Positions 7,691 through 16,669 of a stretch of DNA of 55,030 nt are shown piece by piece (position 1 is the stretch's first letter; each line of letters begins with the position of its first letter). Location: positions 1-55,030 of the forward strand of contig JAKLLO010000016.1 in NCBI GenBank assembly GCA_023150095.1, given 5' to 3'. This DNA comes from Zoogloea sp. (GTDB taxonomy: Bacteria; Pseudomonadota; Gammaproteobacteria; Burkholderiales; Rhodocyclaceae). A program made the translations under genes and the position numbers. Under the pieces are notes generated by a model. That model was not told the DNA's origin, ran no database searches, and was given only the letters and a program-made list of their open reading frames with translations.

Positions 7691-8716
7691 CTACACGTTC
7701 ACATCCACCTGCTGGACGGTGCCCACGGTGCCGTCCTCGCTCACCCAGATGCCCGAGCTGCGCACCGCACCCAGCTCGGCCCCGCCCTCCTTGAGGCTGA
7801 AGGGCGTCGCGCTACGGCCGAGGTAAACCGCCCCCACGCCGCGCTCGCCCAGGCTGGCCACATCGCCGCCGCCTTTCGCATCCGGCGTCCATACGCCCAG
7901 CCGGCCGAACACCGGGTCGGCCTCGTCGATCCAGCCATTGCCGTCGCTGTCGTACGCGGCCAGATCGGCGAAGCCGTCGCCGCTCGCCGGCCCGAACAGC
8001 TGGCGGCCTGATTGCACCTTGCCCGAGTCCACCGCATCCAGCACCAGAAAGCCGCTGCCACCGGCAAGGCGCGGCATGTCCACCTGCTTGCCGTCGCCCA
8101 TCAGGTCGAAGCGGAAGCGCTGGCTGCTGAGGCTCGCCGCATTGCCGCCGAAGTTGATCACCAGCGGATCCTTGCTCACCGCCGCGTTGCCGGCGCGCAG
8201 GCTCACGCTGCTGGTTTCGGTCTCGCTGCGGCTCATGGACAGGCCGACGCTGAACTGGATGTCCTTGCCGTCGGCGGTGCGGATCGTGCCGCTCGCCTCG
8301 AAGCTGCTGGCCTCGAAGGTCTCGCGGGTCTCGCTGCGGTCGTACTCGATGCCGAAATCGGGCGGCGGCGGGGCTGCCGGCGGATCGGCGACCTGGCCGG
8401 ACGCCATGTCGGTCGTCGACATCACCTCGATGCGCCGGCCGGTCATCATCTCGACGATGGACTTGATGAGCGCCAGCCGCGGGTCGATGTCGGCCTCATC
8501 ACCGTCGATCTTTCCAGCGGCGTCGGTGGCAGCGCTCTTGTCGAGATCCAGTGCCTGGCGGGCCGCGTTTGAAACCACCACACTGCGGGCTGTCGGGCGC
8601 TCGGCATCCTCCGTCGGCCGGGCGCCCACCCAGGCCCGCAGACGCTCCGCCACCTCCACCCGGCTGGTGCTGAGATGGGCAGCGGAAAGGCTCAGATCGG
8701 CGGAAGCGATTTTCAT
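7691..8716 (-). CDS. Uncharacterized protein with a calcium-binding-like loop
   Basis: This 341-residue protein has no clear signal peptide. The N-terminus is MKIASADLSLSAAHLSTSRV, followed by a low-complexity Pro/Ala stretch (PPAAPPPPDFGIEYD). A long beta-rich middle follows with alternating polar residues (FSVGLSMSRSETETSSVSLR, VINFGGNAASLSSQRF). Near residue 250 is an EF-hand/dockerin-like loop, YDSDGNGWIDEADPVFGRLG, with Asp/Asn at calcium-coordinating spacing. The end (GVGAVYLGRSATPFSL) resembles VCBS/FG-GAP-type proteins. The C-terminus has no TM segment, and function is unknown. Secretion by a non-Sec route is conceivable but nothing here shows it. A real gene is likely from length, codon use and ATG with upstream GGAG. 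Confidence 0.7.
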   Translation of the reverse strand: MKIASADLSLSAAHLSTSRVEVAERLRAWVGARPTEDAERPTARSVVVSNAARQALDLDKSAATDAAGKIDGDEADIDPRLALIKSIVEMMTGRRIEVMSTTDMASGQVADPPAAPPPPDFGIEYDRSETRETFEASSFEASGTIRTADGKDIQFSVGLSMSRSETETSSVSLRAGNAAVSKDPLVINFGGNAASLSSQRFRFDLMGDGKQVDMPRLAGGSGFLVLDAVDSGKVQSGRQLFGPASGDGFADLAAYDSDGNGWIDEADPVFGRLGVWTPDAKGGGDVASLGERGVGAVYLGRSATPFSLKEGGAELGAVRSSGIWVSEDGTVGTVQQVDVNV

Positions 8717-8927
8717 GGCGGGCTCCTCGAAGGGCAGTGACTTGCCCGATTCAACGGCGCCGCCCCAGCCGACTTGACCACCAGACAGGGGGACGACAGC
8801 CCATCCTTACGCCCGCACCCGTCGTGAAACCTGTGCTTACACAAGGATGGCGACGGCGCTCCGCCAGCCCACTAAGATGCCACTGCCCGCCGCCTCTCCG
8901 GCAGGTCGATCACCTACGGGAAACACC

Positions 8928-9881
8928 ATGCCCAGCCTGTCCTCCCTGCGCCGCCCCCTCGCCGTCCTGGCGGGCAGCGCCGCCCTGCTCCTGCCCCTCA
9001 GCGCCGCCGCGCAGAACGCCATCATCACCCAGCCCGCCCAGCTCTTCGCCGGCCCCGCGCCCGACTACCCGGTGATCGCCGCGGTCCATCCGGGGCTGGA
9101 GGTGAGCGTCATCGGCTGCCTGGCCGATTACATGTGGTGCGACGTGATGCTGCAGGACGGCCTGCGCGGCTGGGCCTACGGGCCGAGCCTGGCCTACGGC
9201 TGGATGGGCAACGCGCTGCCGGTGCCGGATTACGGGCCGTCCCTGGGGATTCCCCTCGTCACCTTCTTCGTCGGTGACTACTGGGGACGCCACTACCGCC
9301 ACCAGCCGTGGTTCGACGAATACCGCTGGCGCCAGCTCCCGCCGCCGCCACCGCGCTTCATCCCGCCCCCGCCCCGCCCCCACGACGGCTGGCAGGCGCC
9401 CTACCCGCCCCGCTGGGTGCAGCCGGGCATGCCGCCCCGTGACGACCGGCGCGATGAACGGTGGAACGATCGTCGCGACGACCGCTGGCGCGGCAACGAC
9501 CAGCCCCCGCGCCGGGATTTCAACCGCGGCGACAGGCCCCAGGCCGCACCGGCACCGATGCCCCAACAGCCACCCCAGCAACCGCCCCAGTTCCACCAGG
9601 AACCCGGCCGCAACTTCAACCCGCGCGCTGACGACAACCGCGAGCGGCGCAACGACGGCGCCCAGCAGCAACCCGTCCCGCCCCGCTTTGCGCCAGCACC
9701 TGCGCCGGCCCCTGCACCCGCAGCTCCGCAAATCGCGCCACCCCAAGCGCCCCGCCAGGAGAACCGCTTCACCCCGCCGCCCCAGCCGCAACCCCAGGCC
9801 CAGCCCGGCGTCGGGCTGCCGGAACGTCGTGGCGGCGACGGCCCGCGCAACCGCTTCGGCGGGCGGAAGGACGAACGCTGA
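8928..9881 (+). CDS. Exported SH3-domain protein with Pro/Arg/Asp-rich tail
   Basis: This 317-residue protein starts at the ATG at 8928, preceded by GGGA. The signal peptide runs about residues 1-28 and ends LPLSAAAQ. A bacterial SH3-like domain follows (about 30-85: PAQLFAGPAPDYPVIAAVHP, then WCDVMLQDGLRGWAYGPSL), then an aromatic segment (FFVGDYWGRHYRHQPWFDEY). The last 200 residues are low complexity: poly-Pro, then DDRRDERWNDRRDDRW repeats, then Gln/Pro/Ala-rich sequence. SH3b domains usually bind peptidoglycan or peptides in the envelope; the tail looks disordered. No operon partner is visible. Confidence 0.75.
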   Translation: MPSLSSLRRPLAVLAGSAALLLPLSAAAQNAIITQPAQLFAGPAPDYPVIAAVHPGLEVSVIGCLADYMWCDVMLQDGLRGWAYGPSLAYGWMGNALPVPDYGPSLGIPLVTFFVGDYWGRHYRHQPWFDEYRWRQLPPPPPRFIPPPPRPHDGWQAPYPPRWVQPGMPPRDDRRDERWNDRRDDRWRGNDQPPRRDFNRGDRPQAAPAPMPQQPPQQPPQFHQEPGRNFNPRADDNRERRNDGAQQQPVPPRFAPAPAPAPAPAAPQIAPPQAPRQENRFTPPPQPQPQAQPGVGLPERRGGDGPRNRFGGRKDER

Positions 9882-10385
9882 AGCTCGCGGCCCGCGGCCT
9901 TGACCTTTCCTGCACGGATGCCGACAGGCGGAAATGCCCGCAGGGGATGGGCCGCAGGCTCGGCCGGGGAATCGCCCACCGGGCACGGGTGACGGCCCAT
10001 CGAAGCCGACGTCGGCCAACCCGGGCTTGATGAAATTCCACCCAACGTCGATGAAATCCGACCCGACGTCGATGAAATCCGACCCACGAGGGGAGTGCCG
10101 CCAACCCCCTGCGGGCAGAAACGCTCATCGACTTCGGGTTCGGCCAAGCCGAAGTCGCCTCGGCGCCACCCGACGTCGCCTCAAAATGAGTCGGCAAGGG
10201 GTGACGGCGACCCCCTAGGGGGGTGGCGGACAGTGTCGGAGGGGTCGGCGGGAGCCGATGTCGATGAGCCAGCACCCAAGGTCGGCGCCCGCGAGGTCGG
10301 GCACGGCTCGACGGAAGGCCACGTCCCTGAAGGCAGCCTCGCCTGCGCAGATCAATCACGCGGCACGGATGGACGAACGCTGACG
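9882..10385. other. 504-bp non-coding region with repeats
   Basis: No convincing gene is visible: the open frames here have arginine/proline-rich shadow composition and no family resemblance. The region holds three 21-bp tandem units (10027-10089) and a perfect ACCCCC-TA-GGGGGT inverted repeat near 10208-10221. It is bracketed by a 13-bp direct repeat, GGACGAACGCTGA, at 9869-9881 and 10371-10383. It separates the plus-strand SH3 gene from the stop of hoxC. Confidence 0.6.
10027..10089. repeat. 21-bp tandem repeat, three units
   Basis: The units at 10027-10047, 10048-10068 and 10069-10089 follow the pattern TCGATGAAATCCGACCCGAC plus G. Unit 1 differs at a few positions and unit 3 at its end. 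There are no spacers, so this is not CRISPR-like. The period is a multiple of three, so the array reads through as a 7-residue repeat in open frames, but none is a plausible gene. Confidence 0.8.
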
Positions 10386-11825
10386 CTAGTGGACGGTGCA
10401 CACCATGCAGGGATCGAAACTGCGCACCACGTGCTGCACCAGGAGCGGCGCGGCTTCCGGCAGGCCGACGAGCGCCTGCTCCAGCGCGCCGGGTGTGCCG
10501 GCCGCGTCGCGGGGCGAGAAGTTCCAGGTGGTCGGGGCGATGAGCTGGTAGCGCACGATGTGGCCGCCGCGCACCGTGAGCCAGTGGCCCAGCGCGCCCC
10601 GGGCGGCCTCCACCAGCCCGCAGCCGCGGCCGTCGGCGGGCAGCATCACCTGCTCGCAGAACGGCCCGTCGTCCAGCGCCGTGAGCCACTGCTCCATCGC
10701 CGGCACCACCAGCGCCAGCTCCAGCAGGCGGGCGATCACGCGGCTCGCCACGTTGCCGCCGTTCTCCATCACCAGCTCGCGGATCAGCGGATGGCCGGCC
10801 ACCACCTGGCGGGCCAGCGCGCCGCATTCGGCCACCTGCCCCTGCCAGCGGGGCGCCTTGCACCAGGTGTAGGCGCCGTCCTTGTGCTCCACGGGGCGGG
10901 TGTCGCCCTCGGAAGGGTGGCGCGGCACATCGGCCTCCAGCCAGGCGTGGGAGACGTCCTCCAGCACGTCGCCGGGCTCGAAGGGCTGCAGCGCGCCGGC
11001 GGGCAGGTCGAGCACGCCGCGGGGGAAGAGCCAGCCGGCGTCCTTGGGATAGGCGCCGTGGCTGAGGAAGCGGTCGGTGGCACGGCCGATCTGGGCCAGT
11101 TTGAGGTCGTCGGCGATGGCGAGGAACAGCCGGAAGTCGCTCGCCGTGGCCGGCCGGGCGTCCATCCAGCGGCGCAGGGCGGCAACCGAGTCGATGCCGG
11201 CGATGGCCTCCAGCCGGTCGCCGAAGAGGTGCCGCTCCAGCCACGCGCGGAACTCCCGCAGCGCCGCGAAGACGCGCAGGCGCTCGGCCATCTGGGGCGC
11301 CCGGGCCACGCCGCCGGGCTGCAGCGTCATGCTGTGGGGCCACTTGCCGGCCAGGCTGCCCATGATCTGCAAAAAGGCCGCCCGGGCCGGCAGGGCGTCG
11401 GCGGTGGCGCTGCCGGTGGTGGCCTTGAAGCGCGCCGCGGCGGCGTCGAACCACGGGCGACCGCGGTAGGCGTCCCGGGCAAAGTCCGGCATGAAGAAGA
11501 GGTAGAAGTGGGTGAAGTGGTCGGCCAGGTTCTCAGCCGCCAGGATCAGGTTGCTCACCCGCTGGCCGTTGGGCGTGGGCCGCACGCCGGCCAGATCGGC
11601 CAGCGCCGCCGCCGCCGCCGCCGACTGGGACACCGAGCAGATGCCACAGATGCGCGGCACGATGGCCAGCGCGTCCATCGGCTCGCGACCGATCAGTATC
11701 TGCTCGAAGCCGCGGAACAGCGGGGAGTTGACGTAGGCCGCGACCACCCGGCCGCCCTCGAAATCGAGGCTCACCTCCAGGTCGCCCTCGACACGGTTGA
11801 AGGGCCCAACGACCACACGATTCAA
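10386..11825 (-). CDS. hoxC: Regulatory (H2-sensing) [NiFe] hydrogenase large subunit
   Basis: HoxC/HupV, 479 residues. The N-terminal Ni-binding motif is RICGICSVSQ and the C-terminal motif DPCMVCTVH is the very end of the protein (C473, C476, H479). Catalytic large subunits have a cleavable extension after that His; its absence is the hallmark of regulatory hydrogenases, so no HupD-type protease is needed. No ATG is suitably placed. The best start is TTG at 11825 with GGGAG 7 nt upstream, giving the family-typical NRVVVGPFNRVEGDLEV; an ATT at 11831 is less likely. A longer open frame extends into the repeat at 11861-12011 and is rejected. With HoxB it forms the H2 receptor acting on HupT/HoxJ. 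Confidence 0.93.
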   Translation of the reverse strand: MNRVVVGPFNRVEGDLEVSLDFEGGRVVAAYVNSPLFRGFEQILIGREPMDALAIVPRICGICSVSQSAAAAAALADLAGVRPTPNGQRVSNLILAAENLADHFTHFYLFFMPDFARDAYRGRPWFDAAAARFKATTGSATADALPARAAFLQIMGSLAGKWPHSMTLQPGGVARAPQMAERLRVFAALREFRAWLERHLFGDRLEAIAGIDSVAALRRWMDARPATASDFRLFLAIADDLKLAQIGRATDRFLSHGAYPKDAGWLFPRGVLDLPAGALQPFEPGDVLEDVSHAWLEADVPRHPSEGDTRPVEHKDGAYTWCKAPRWQGQVAECGALARQVVAGHPLIRELVMENGGNVASRVIARLLELALVVPAMEQWLTALDDGPFCEQVMLPADGRGCGLVEAARGALGHWLTVRGGHIVRYQLIAPTTWNFSPRDAAGTPGALEQALVGLPEAAPLLVQHVVRSFDPCMVCTVH

Positions 11826-11860
11826 TTCAATACTCCCGTTGCCTGAGCGCCACCGGGGCC

Positions 11861-12011
11861 GGCCGCGCACGGCTGCCCCGAAACGGCTGGCCCGCCCCCA
11901 CGCGGAGGGGTGAGGCAGGGAACTCATGGCGCACTGCGCCATGCCTGCCAAACGGCCCGGCCATGCAAAGCCGGGCCTCCGCACCCCAGGCGCGTCGGGG
12001 GGCGTCGTTCA
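11861..12011. repeat. Dispersed structured repeat, copy A (between hoxB and hoxC)
   Basis: This 151-bp element matches 25188-25336 along its whole length, roughly three quarters identical by eye. The perfect palindrome ATGGCGCA-C-TGCGCCAT is unchanged in both copies. Read on the transcribed minus strand it folds into serial hairpins, including GGCCCGGC/GCCGGGCC, a C-run/G-run stem and an outer GGCC-rich arm. Arms of the first hairpin differ between copies yet stay complementary. It starts at the hoxB stop and ends about 20 bp before the hoxC ribosome binding site. Confidence 0.8.
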
Positions 12012-13004
12012 CTTCAGCCCCGTCTTGCGGATGGCCGGCGCGAGGACCGGCGTTTCGACCACCGCGTTCTGGCGCACCCGCGCCGGGGTGGCCGACTTGG
12101 ACAGCGCGGCCAGCGCCACGAACCACGCCTTGGGCATGTCGGACGGCAGCCCGATGGGGATGCCGGCCACCTTGGGCGTGCGGTCGAAGGCGTGGCCCGG
12201 CGACTCGAAGCCCGGCTCGGTGCAGCTGATGCACGGGTAGCCGCCGTTGGTGCACGAGCCGGCGCCGTTCCACGGCCGGGTGTTGCAGTCGGCGTGGGCC
12301 TGGGTGCCCTTGCAGCCCAGGTGCTCCATCATGCAGCCCAGGTCGCCGGGCTTCTCGGCGCTGGCCTTGAACTCGTAGAACTCGTTGCGGTTGCAGCCGT
12401 GATGCACCAGCTGGTCGGCGTAGAAGCGGGGGCGCCCGAGGGCGTCCATGTCAGCCTCGCCGAACTGCCCGAGGGCGAGGGCCAGCAGGGTGTCGGTGAC
12501 CCAGTCCGGGTGGGTCGGGCAGCCGGCCACGTTGATCACCGGCAGGCCGCCGGCCGAGCGGTAGTCGGCCCCCAGCAGGCCGCCCCGGTGGTCGCCGTCG
12601 TACTGCAGGCCGATGGCGCCGGCCGGGTTGTTGCCCGCCGCGGTGATGCCGCCGTAGGCCGCGCAGGTGCCCACGCCCAGGGTGTAGCGGGCGCGGGCGG
12701 CGAGGCTTTTGGCCCAGTCGATCATCGGCCGGCCGGTGCCCGCCAGCATGTGGAAGCGCCCGCTGCCGTTGGGGCCGGTGAGGAGCGAGCCTTCTACGCA
12801 CAGCAGGTCCAGCGGCCGGGCGCCGGATTCAAACTCCGCCAGCAGAGTACGCACCTCGTCGCCGCAGGCTTCGGAGAGCGACGGATGCCAGGCCAGCGTG
12901 ATGCCGGCCGAGCCGAGCAGCCCCAGCACGTCCCGCGCGCCGGAGCACAGCAGCGACATGGTGCAGCCGCCGCAGCCGCCGGACTGGAGCCACAGGAGGT
13001 TCAT
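12009..13004 (-). CDS. hoxB: Regulatory [NiFe] hydrogenase small subunit
   Basis: HoxB/HupU, 331 residues. It begins MNLLWLQSGGCGGCTMSLL with the proximal-cluster CxxC (C11, C14) at the very start, so there is no Tat signal and the protein is cytoplasmic. Further Fe-S cysteines follow in GVGTCAAYGG, NVAGCPTHPDW, HHGCNRNEFYEF, CKGTQAHADCNTRPWN and GYPCISCTEPGF. A C-terminal extension of about 50 residues after the last cluster motif ends IRKTGLK; in Ralstonia such an extension supports HoxBC dimerisation and contact with HoxJ. The ATG at 13004 has AGGAGG close upstream. It is followed by the structured repeat and then hoxC. Confidence 0.94.
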   Translation of the reverse strand: MNLLWLQSGGCGGCTMSLLCSGARDVLGLLGSAGITLAWHPSLSEACGDEVRTLLAEFESGARPLDLLCVEGSLLTGPNGSGRFHMLAGTGRPMIDWAKSLAARARYTLGVGTCAAYGGITAAGNNPAGAIGLQYDGDHRGGLLGADYRSAGGLPVINVAGCPTHPDWVTDTLLALALGQFGEADMDALGRPRFYADQLVHHGCNRNEFYEFKASAEKPGDLGCMMEHLGCKGTQAHADCNTRPWNGAGSCTNGGYPCISCTEPGFESPGHAFDRTPKVAGIPIGLPSDMPKAWFVALAALSKSATPARVRQNAVVETPVLAPAIRKTGLK

Positions 13005-13059
13005 CGTGGCACCGGCGCCGGAAGGTGATGGGCGGCTGAAGCCGCCCCCGCGGAATCAT

Positions 13060-14549
<1,490 letters not shown>

Positions 14550-14550
<1 letters not shown>

Positions 14551-16289
14551 CACTTGGCTGGGCTGGCCCCGGCGCGGTCGCGGTGCCGGGCGAGGTGGCG
14601 CGGCGTCCAGGATTGGGGGCTCTTCATCACGAAATGGTAGCGTGCCCCGTGGTAGCTGGGGTCGAAGCCGTAGAAGTTGCGGCGCATCCGGGCGAGTTCT
14701 TCGTCCCGGTAGGCGGAGAGGGGTTTGGCGGCTTCATCAAACGCGCGTCTCGCCTGCTTGGCGGCGAGGTGCTCGGCGTAGTCGGGCGCGGCGGCCAGCG
14801 CCTGGGCGCGGGCCAGCACCTCGGCCTCGAAGGCCGGGCGGTCGGCGCCAAAGGCGGCGTCGATCAGGCCGGCCTGCGCGGCGCGGGGTGCGCCCAGGGG
14901 CAGGCGCTCGGCCATGATCGCCCGGGCGGCGGCGTCGCCCACCCGGCGCGGCAGCAGGTAGGTCCAGTACTCGGAGCCGTACAGGTTGCCCATGTTCTTG
15001 TAGTGGGGGTTGAGGATGACGCCCTCCCGCGCCCACACGTGGTCGGCCGCCAGCGCCAGGAAGCAGCCGCCGGCGCCGGCATTGCCGCGCATTGCCGCCA
15101 CCGTGAGGCGGTCGGTGAGCTGCAGGATGGCGAGGCACACGTCGTCCATCGCGTTGATGTTGGCCCAGGATTCATCCGCCGCCGAACCGCCGGCCTGCTG
15201 CGCGGCCTCAATGCGGTTGAGGTGGATGCCGTTGGACCAGAAATCCGCCCCGCCTTCCAGCACCAGCACACGGGTGGGCCGGCTGCGGGCGAAGTCGATG
15301 GCGTCGATGAGGCGCCGGCACTGGTCGGTGGCCATCGCGCCGTTGTAGAAGTCGAAGCTCAATACGCCCACGGCGCCCTCCTCCCGGTAGCGCAGCTCGC
15401 CCCAGTCGGCGGCGTCGCGGATCAGCGGCGCGGGGCGCTCGGGCAGCTTGGCAGCCTCGGCCGCGAAGGCGACGGTGGCCGGCAGCTTGATGCCGCCCAC
15501 GCGCTTCACGTGGCCGATCCACAGCGCACCGTCGCGGGTGGCGCGGAGCACGGCGCCGTCGCGGCGGGCGATCAGGTCGCCGGGTATTGCGTCGGCTATT
15601 GCGCCGGGCTCAGACGCCGCCGGGTGGGCGTCGAAGAGGTGACAGGGCTCGCCGAACAGCGCGTCGGCGACGCCGGGAAAACCGTCGGCGGCGCGGATGC
15701 GGGCGAGGATCGTCGCGGTGTCGTCGCGGGCCCAGTCGATGGCGCGATCCAGCTGGCGCATCAGCGGCTGGAGCGTGCCGCGCACGGCGGGGTCGTCGGG
15801 CTGCGGGCGTTGCGGCTGCCAGCGGCCGGCGCACCAGTCGTCGAAGCAAGCCAGGGACTCGCACACCGCGGCCAGCGCGGCGTCGGTCACTTCGCTGCGA
15901 TAGACGCTGGCCTTGGTGGCTGCGCGCAGCGGGAAGACGCGGCTCGCCCACACCGGGCCGGCGTCCATCTCGGCTTCGGCCTGCAGCACCGTCACGCCCC
16001 ACTCGGCCTCGCCGCGCTGGATGGCCCAGTCGAGGGCCGACGGGCCGCGGTCGCCGACGATGCCCGGATGCACGATCAGGCACGGCAGGCGCGACCACAC
16101 GGATTCGGGGATCGCCCGCTTGAGGAAGGGCGCCAGCAGCAGGTCCGGCTGGAACAGCGCGACGGCCTCTTCGGTCACCGAGTCGGCGATGTCGAACTCC
16201 ACCGAGAGCTCGTGGCCGTCCGCCGCCAGCGCGTCGAAGAGGCGCTGGGTGAGGCTGTTGAAGCTGTGGCAGAGGACGAGGATGCGCAT
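14550..16289 (-). CDS. hoxX: Hydrogenase maturation CO synthase HoxX/HypX
   Basis: A protein of about 580 residues fusing an N-terminal formyl-THF transferase-like domain (MRILVLCHSFNSLTQRLF and the HPGIVGDRGPSALDWAI motif) with a C-terminal enoyl-CoA hydratase/isomerase-like domain (GGADFWSNGIHLNRIEA, MRGNAGAGGCFLALAADHV). In Ralstonia HoxX converts the formyl group of formyl-THF, through formyl-CoA, to CO for the active-site ligand under aerobic conditions. The ATG at 16289 gives the family-typical N-terminus; a GTG at 16298 with AAGG 8 nt upstream is an equally viable start. Its stop overlaps hoxA. Presence argues for hydrogenase maturation in air. Confidence 0.94.
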
Positions 16290-16335
16290 TGGGGTCACAG
16301 TTGGAACCTTGCCCAGGCGGGCGGCCGGGCGGCGC

Positions 16336-16638
16336 TCACAGAACGGCTTCGAAGCCCTCGAACTGCGGCGGGCCCAGGTAGATGTCGCGGCTGGAGCCGG
16401 CGCCAGCGTGGGCCTTGCGGAAGGCTTCGGAGCGCGTCCAGGCCTCGAAGGCGGCGGCGGATTCCCACACCGAGTGGCTGGCGAACAGCGTGAAGGCGTC
16501 GGTGGTCGGCCCCTGCAGCAGGTTGAAGGACTGGAAGCCGGGCACCTCGTCCAGGTGGGACTCGCGCTTTTTCCAGATCTCGATGAATTCGGCCTCGCGG
16601 CCGGGGGCGATGCGGAAGCGGTTCATGGCGATGAACAT
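16336..16638 (-). CDS. IsdG-like heme-degrading / ABM-family monooxygenase
   Basis: A 100-residue protein with the ferredoxin-like antibiotic-biosynthesis-monooxygenase fold. It begins MFIAMNRFRIAPGREAEFIE and contains HSVWESAAAFEAWTRSEAF and FRKAH. The Asn-Trp-His triad required by staphylococcal IsdG/IsdI heme monooxygenases can be placed at N6, W67 and H77, with flanking residues and spacing close to IsdG. The family binds heme and opens the porphyrin ring, releasing iron. It lies between hypE (31 bp) and hoxX (under 50 bp) on the same strand, so it is probably co-transcribed with the maturation genes. No IsdG-type protein belongs to the standard hydrogenase set. A different ABM-type activity remains possible. 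Confidence 0.75.
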   Translation of the reverse strand: MFIAMNRFRIAPGREAEFIEIWKKRESHLDEVPGFQSFNLLQGPTTDAFTLFASHSVWESAAAFEAWTRSEAFRKAHAGAGSSRDIYLGPPQFEGFEAVL

Positions 16639-16669
16639 GGCGGGCACTCCGGAAAGGGGAAAAACGGGA

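Noticed and set aside
10027-10089. Possible CRISPR array
   Set aside because: Units abut directly with no spacers, only three copies, no cas genes.
10386-11984. Longer hoxC reading frame beginning MRRPGFAWPG inside the repeat
   Set aside because: The extra N-terminal residues are a translation of the structured repeat, lack hydrogenase similarity, and TTG 11825 has a proper ribosome binding site.
11926-12240. Short plus-strand frame MAHCAMPAKRPGHAK... and its twin at 25252
   Set aside because: Both derive from the conserved palindrome of the dispersed repeat and then read antisense through hoxB or hypA; similarity reflects the DNA element, not a protein family.
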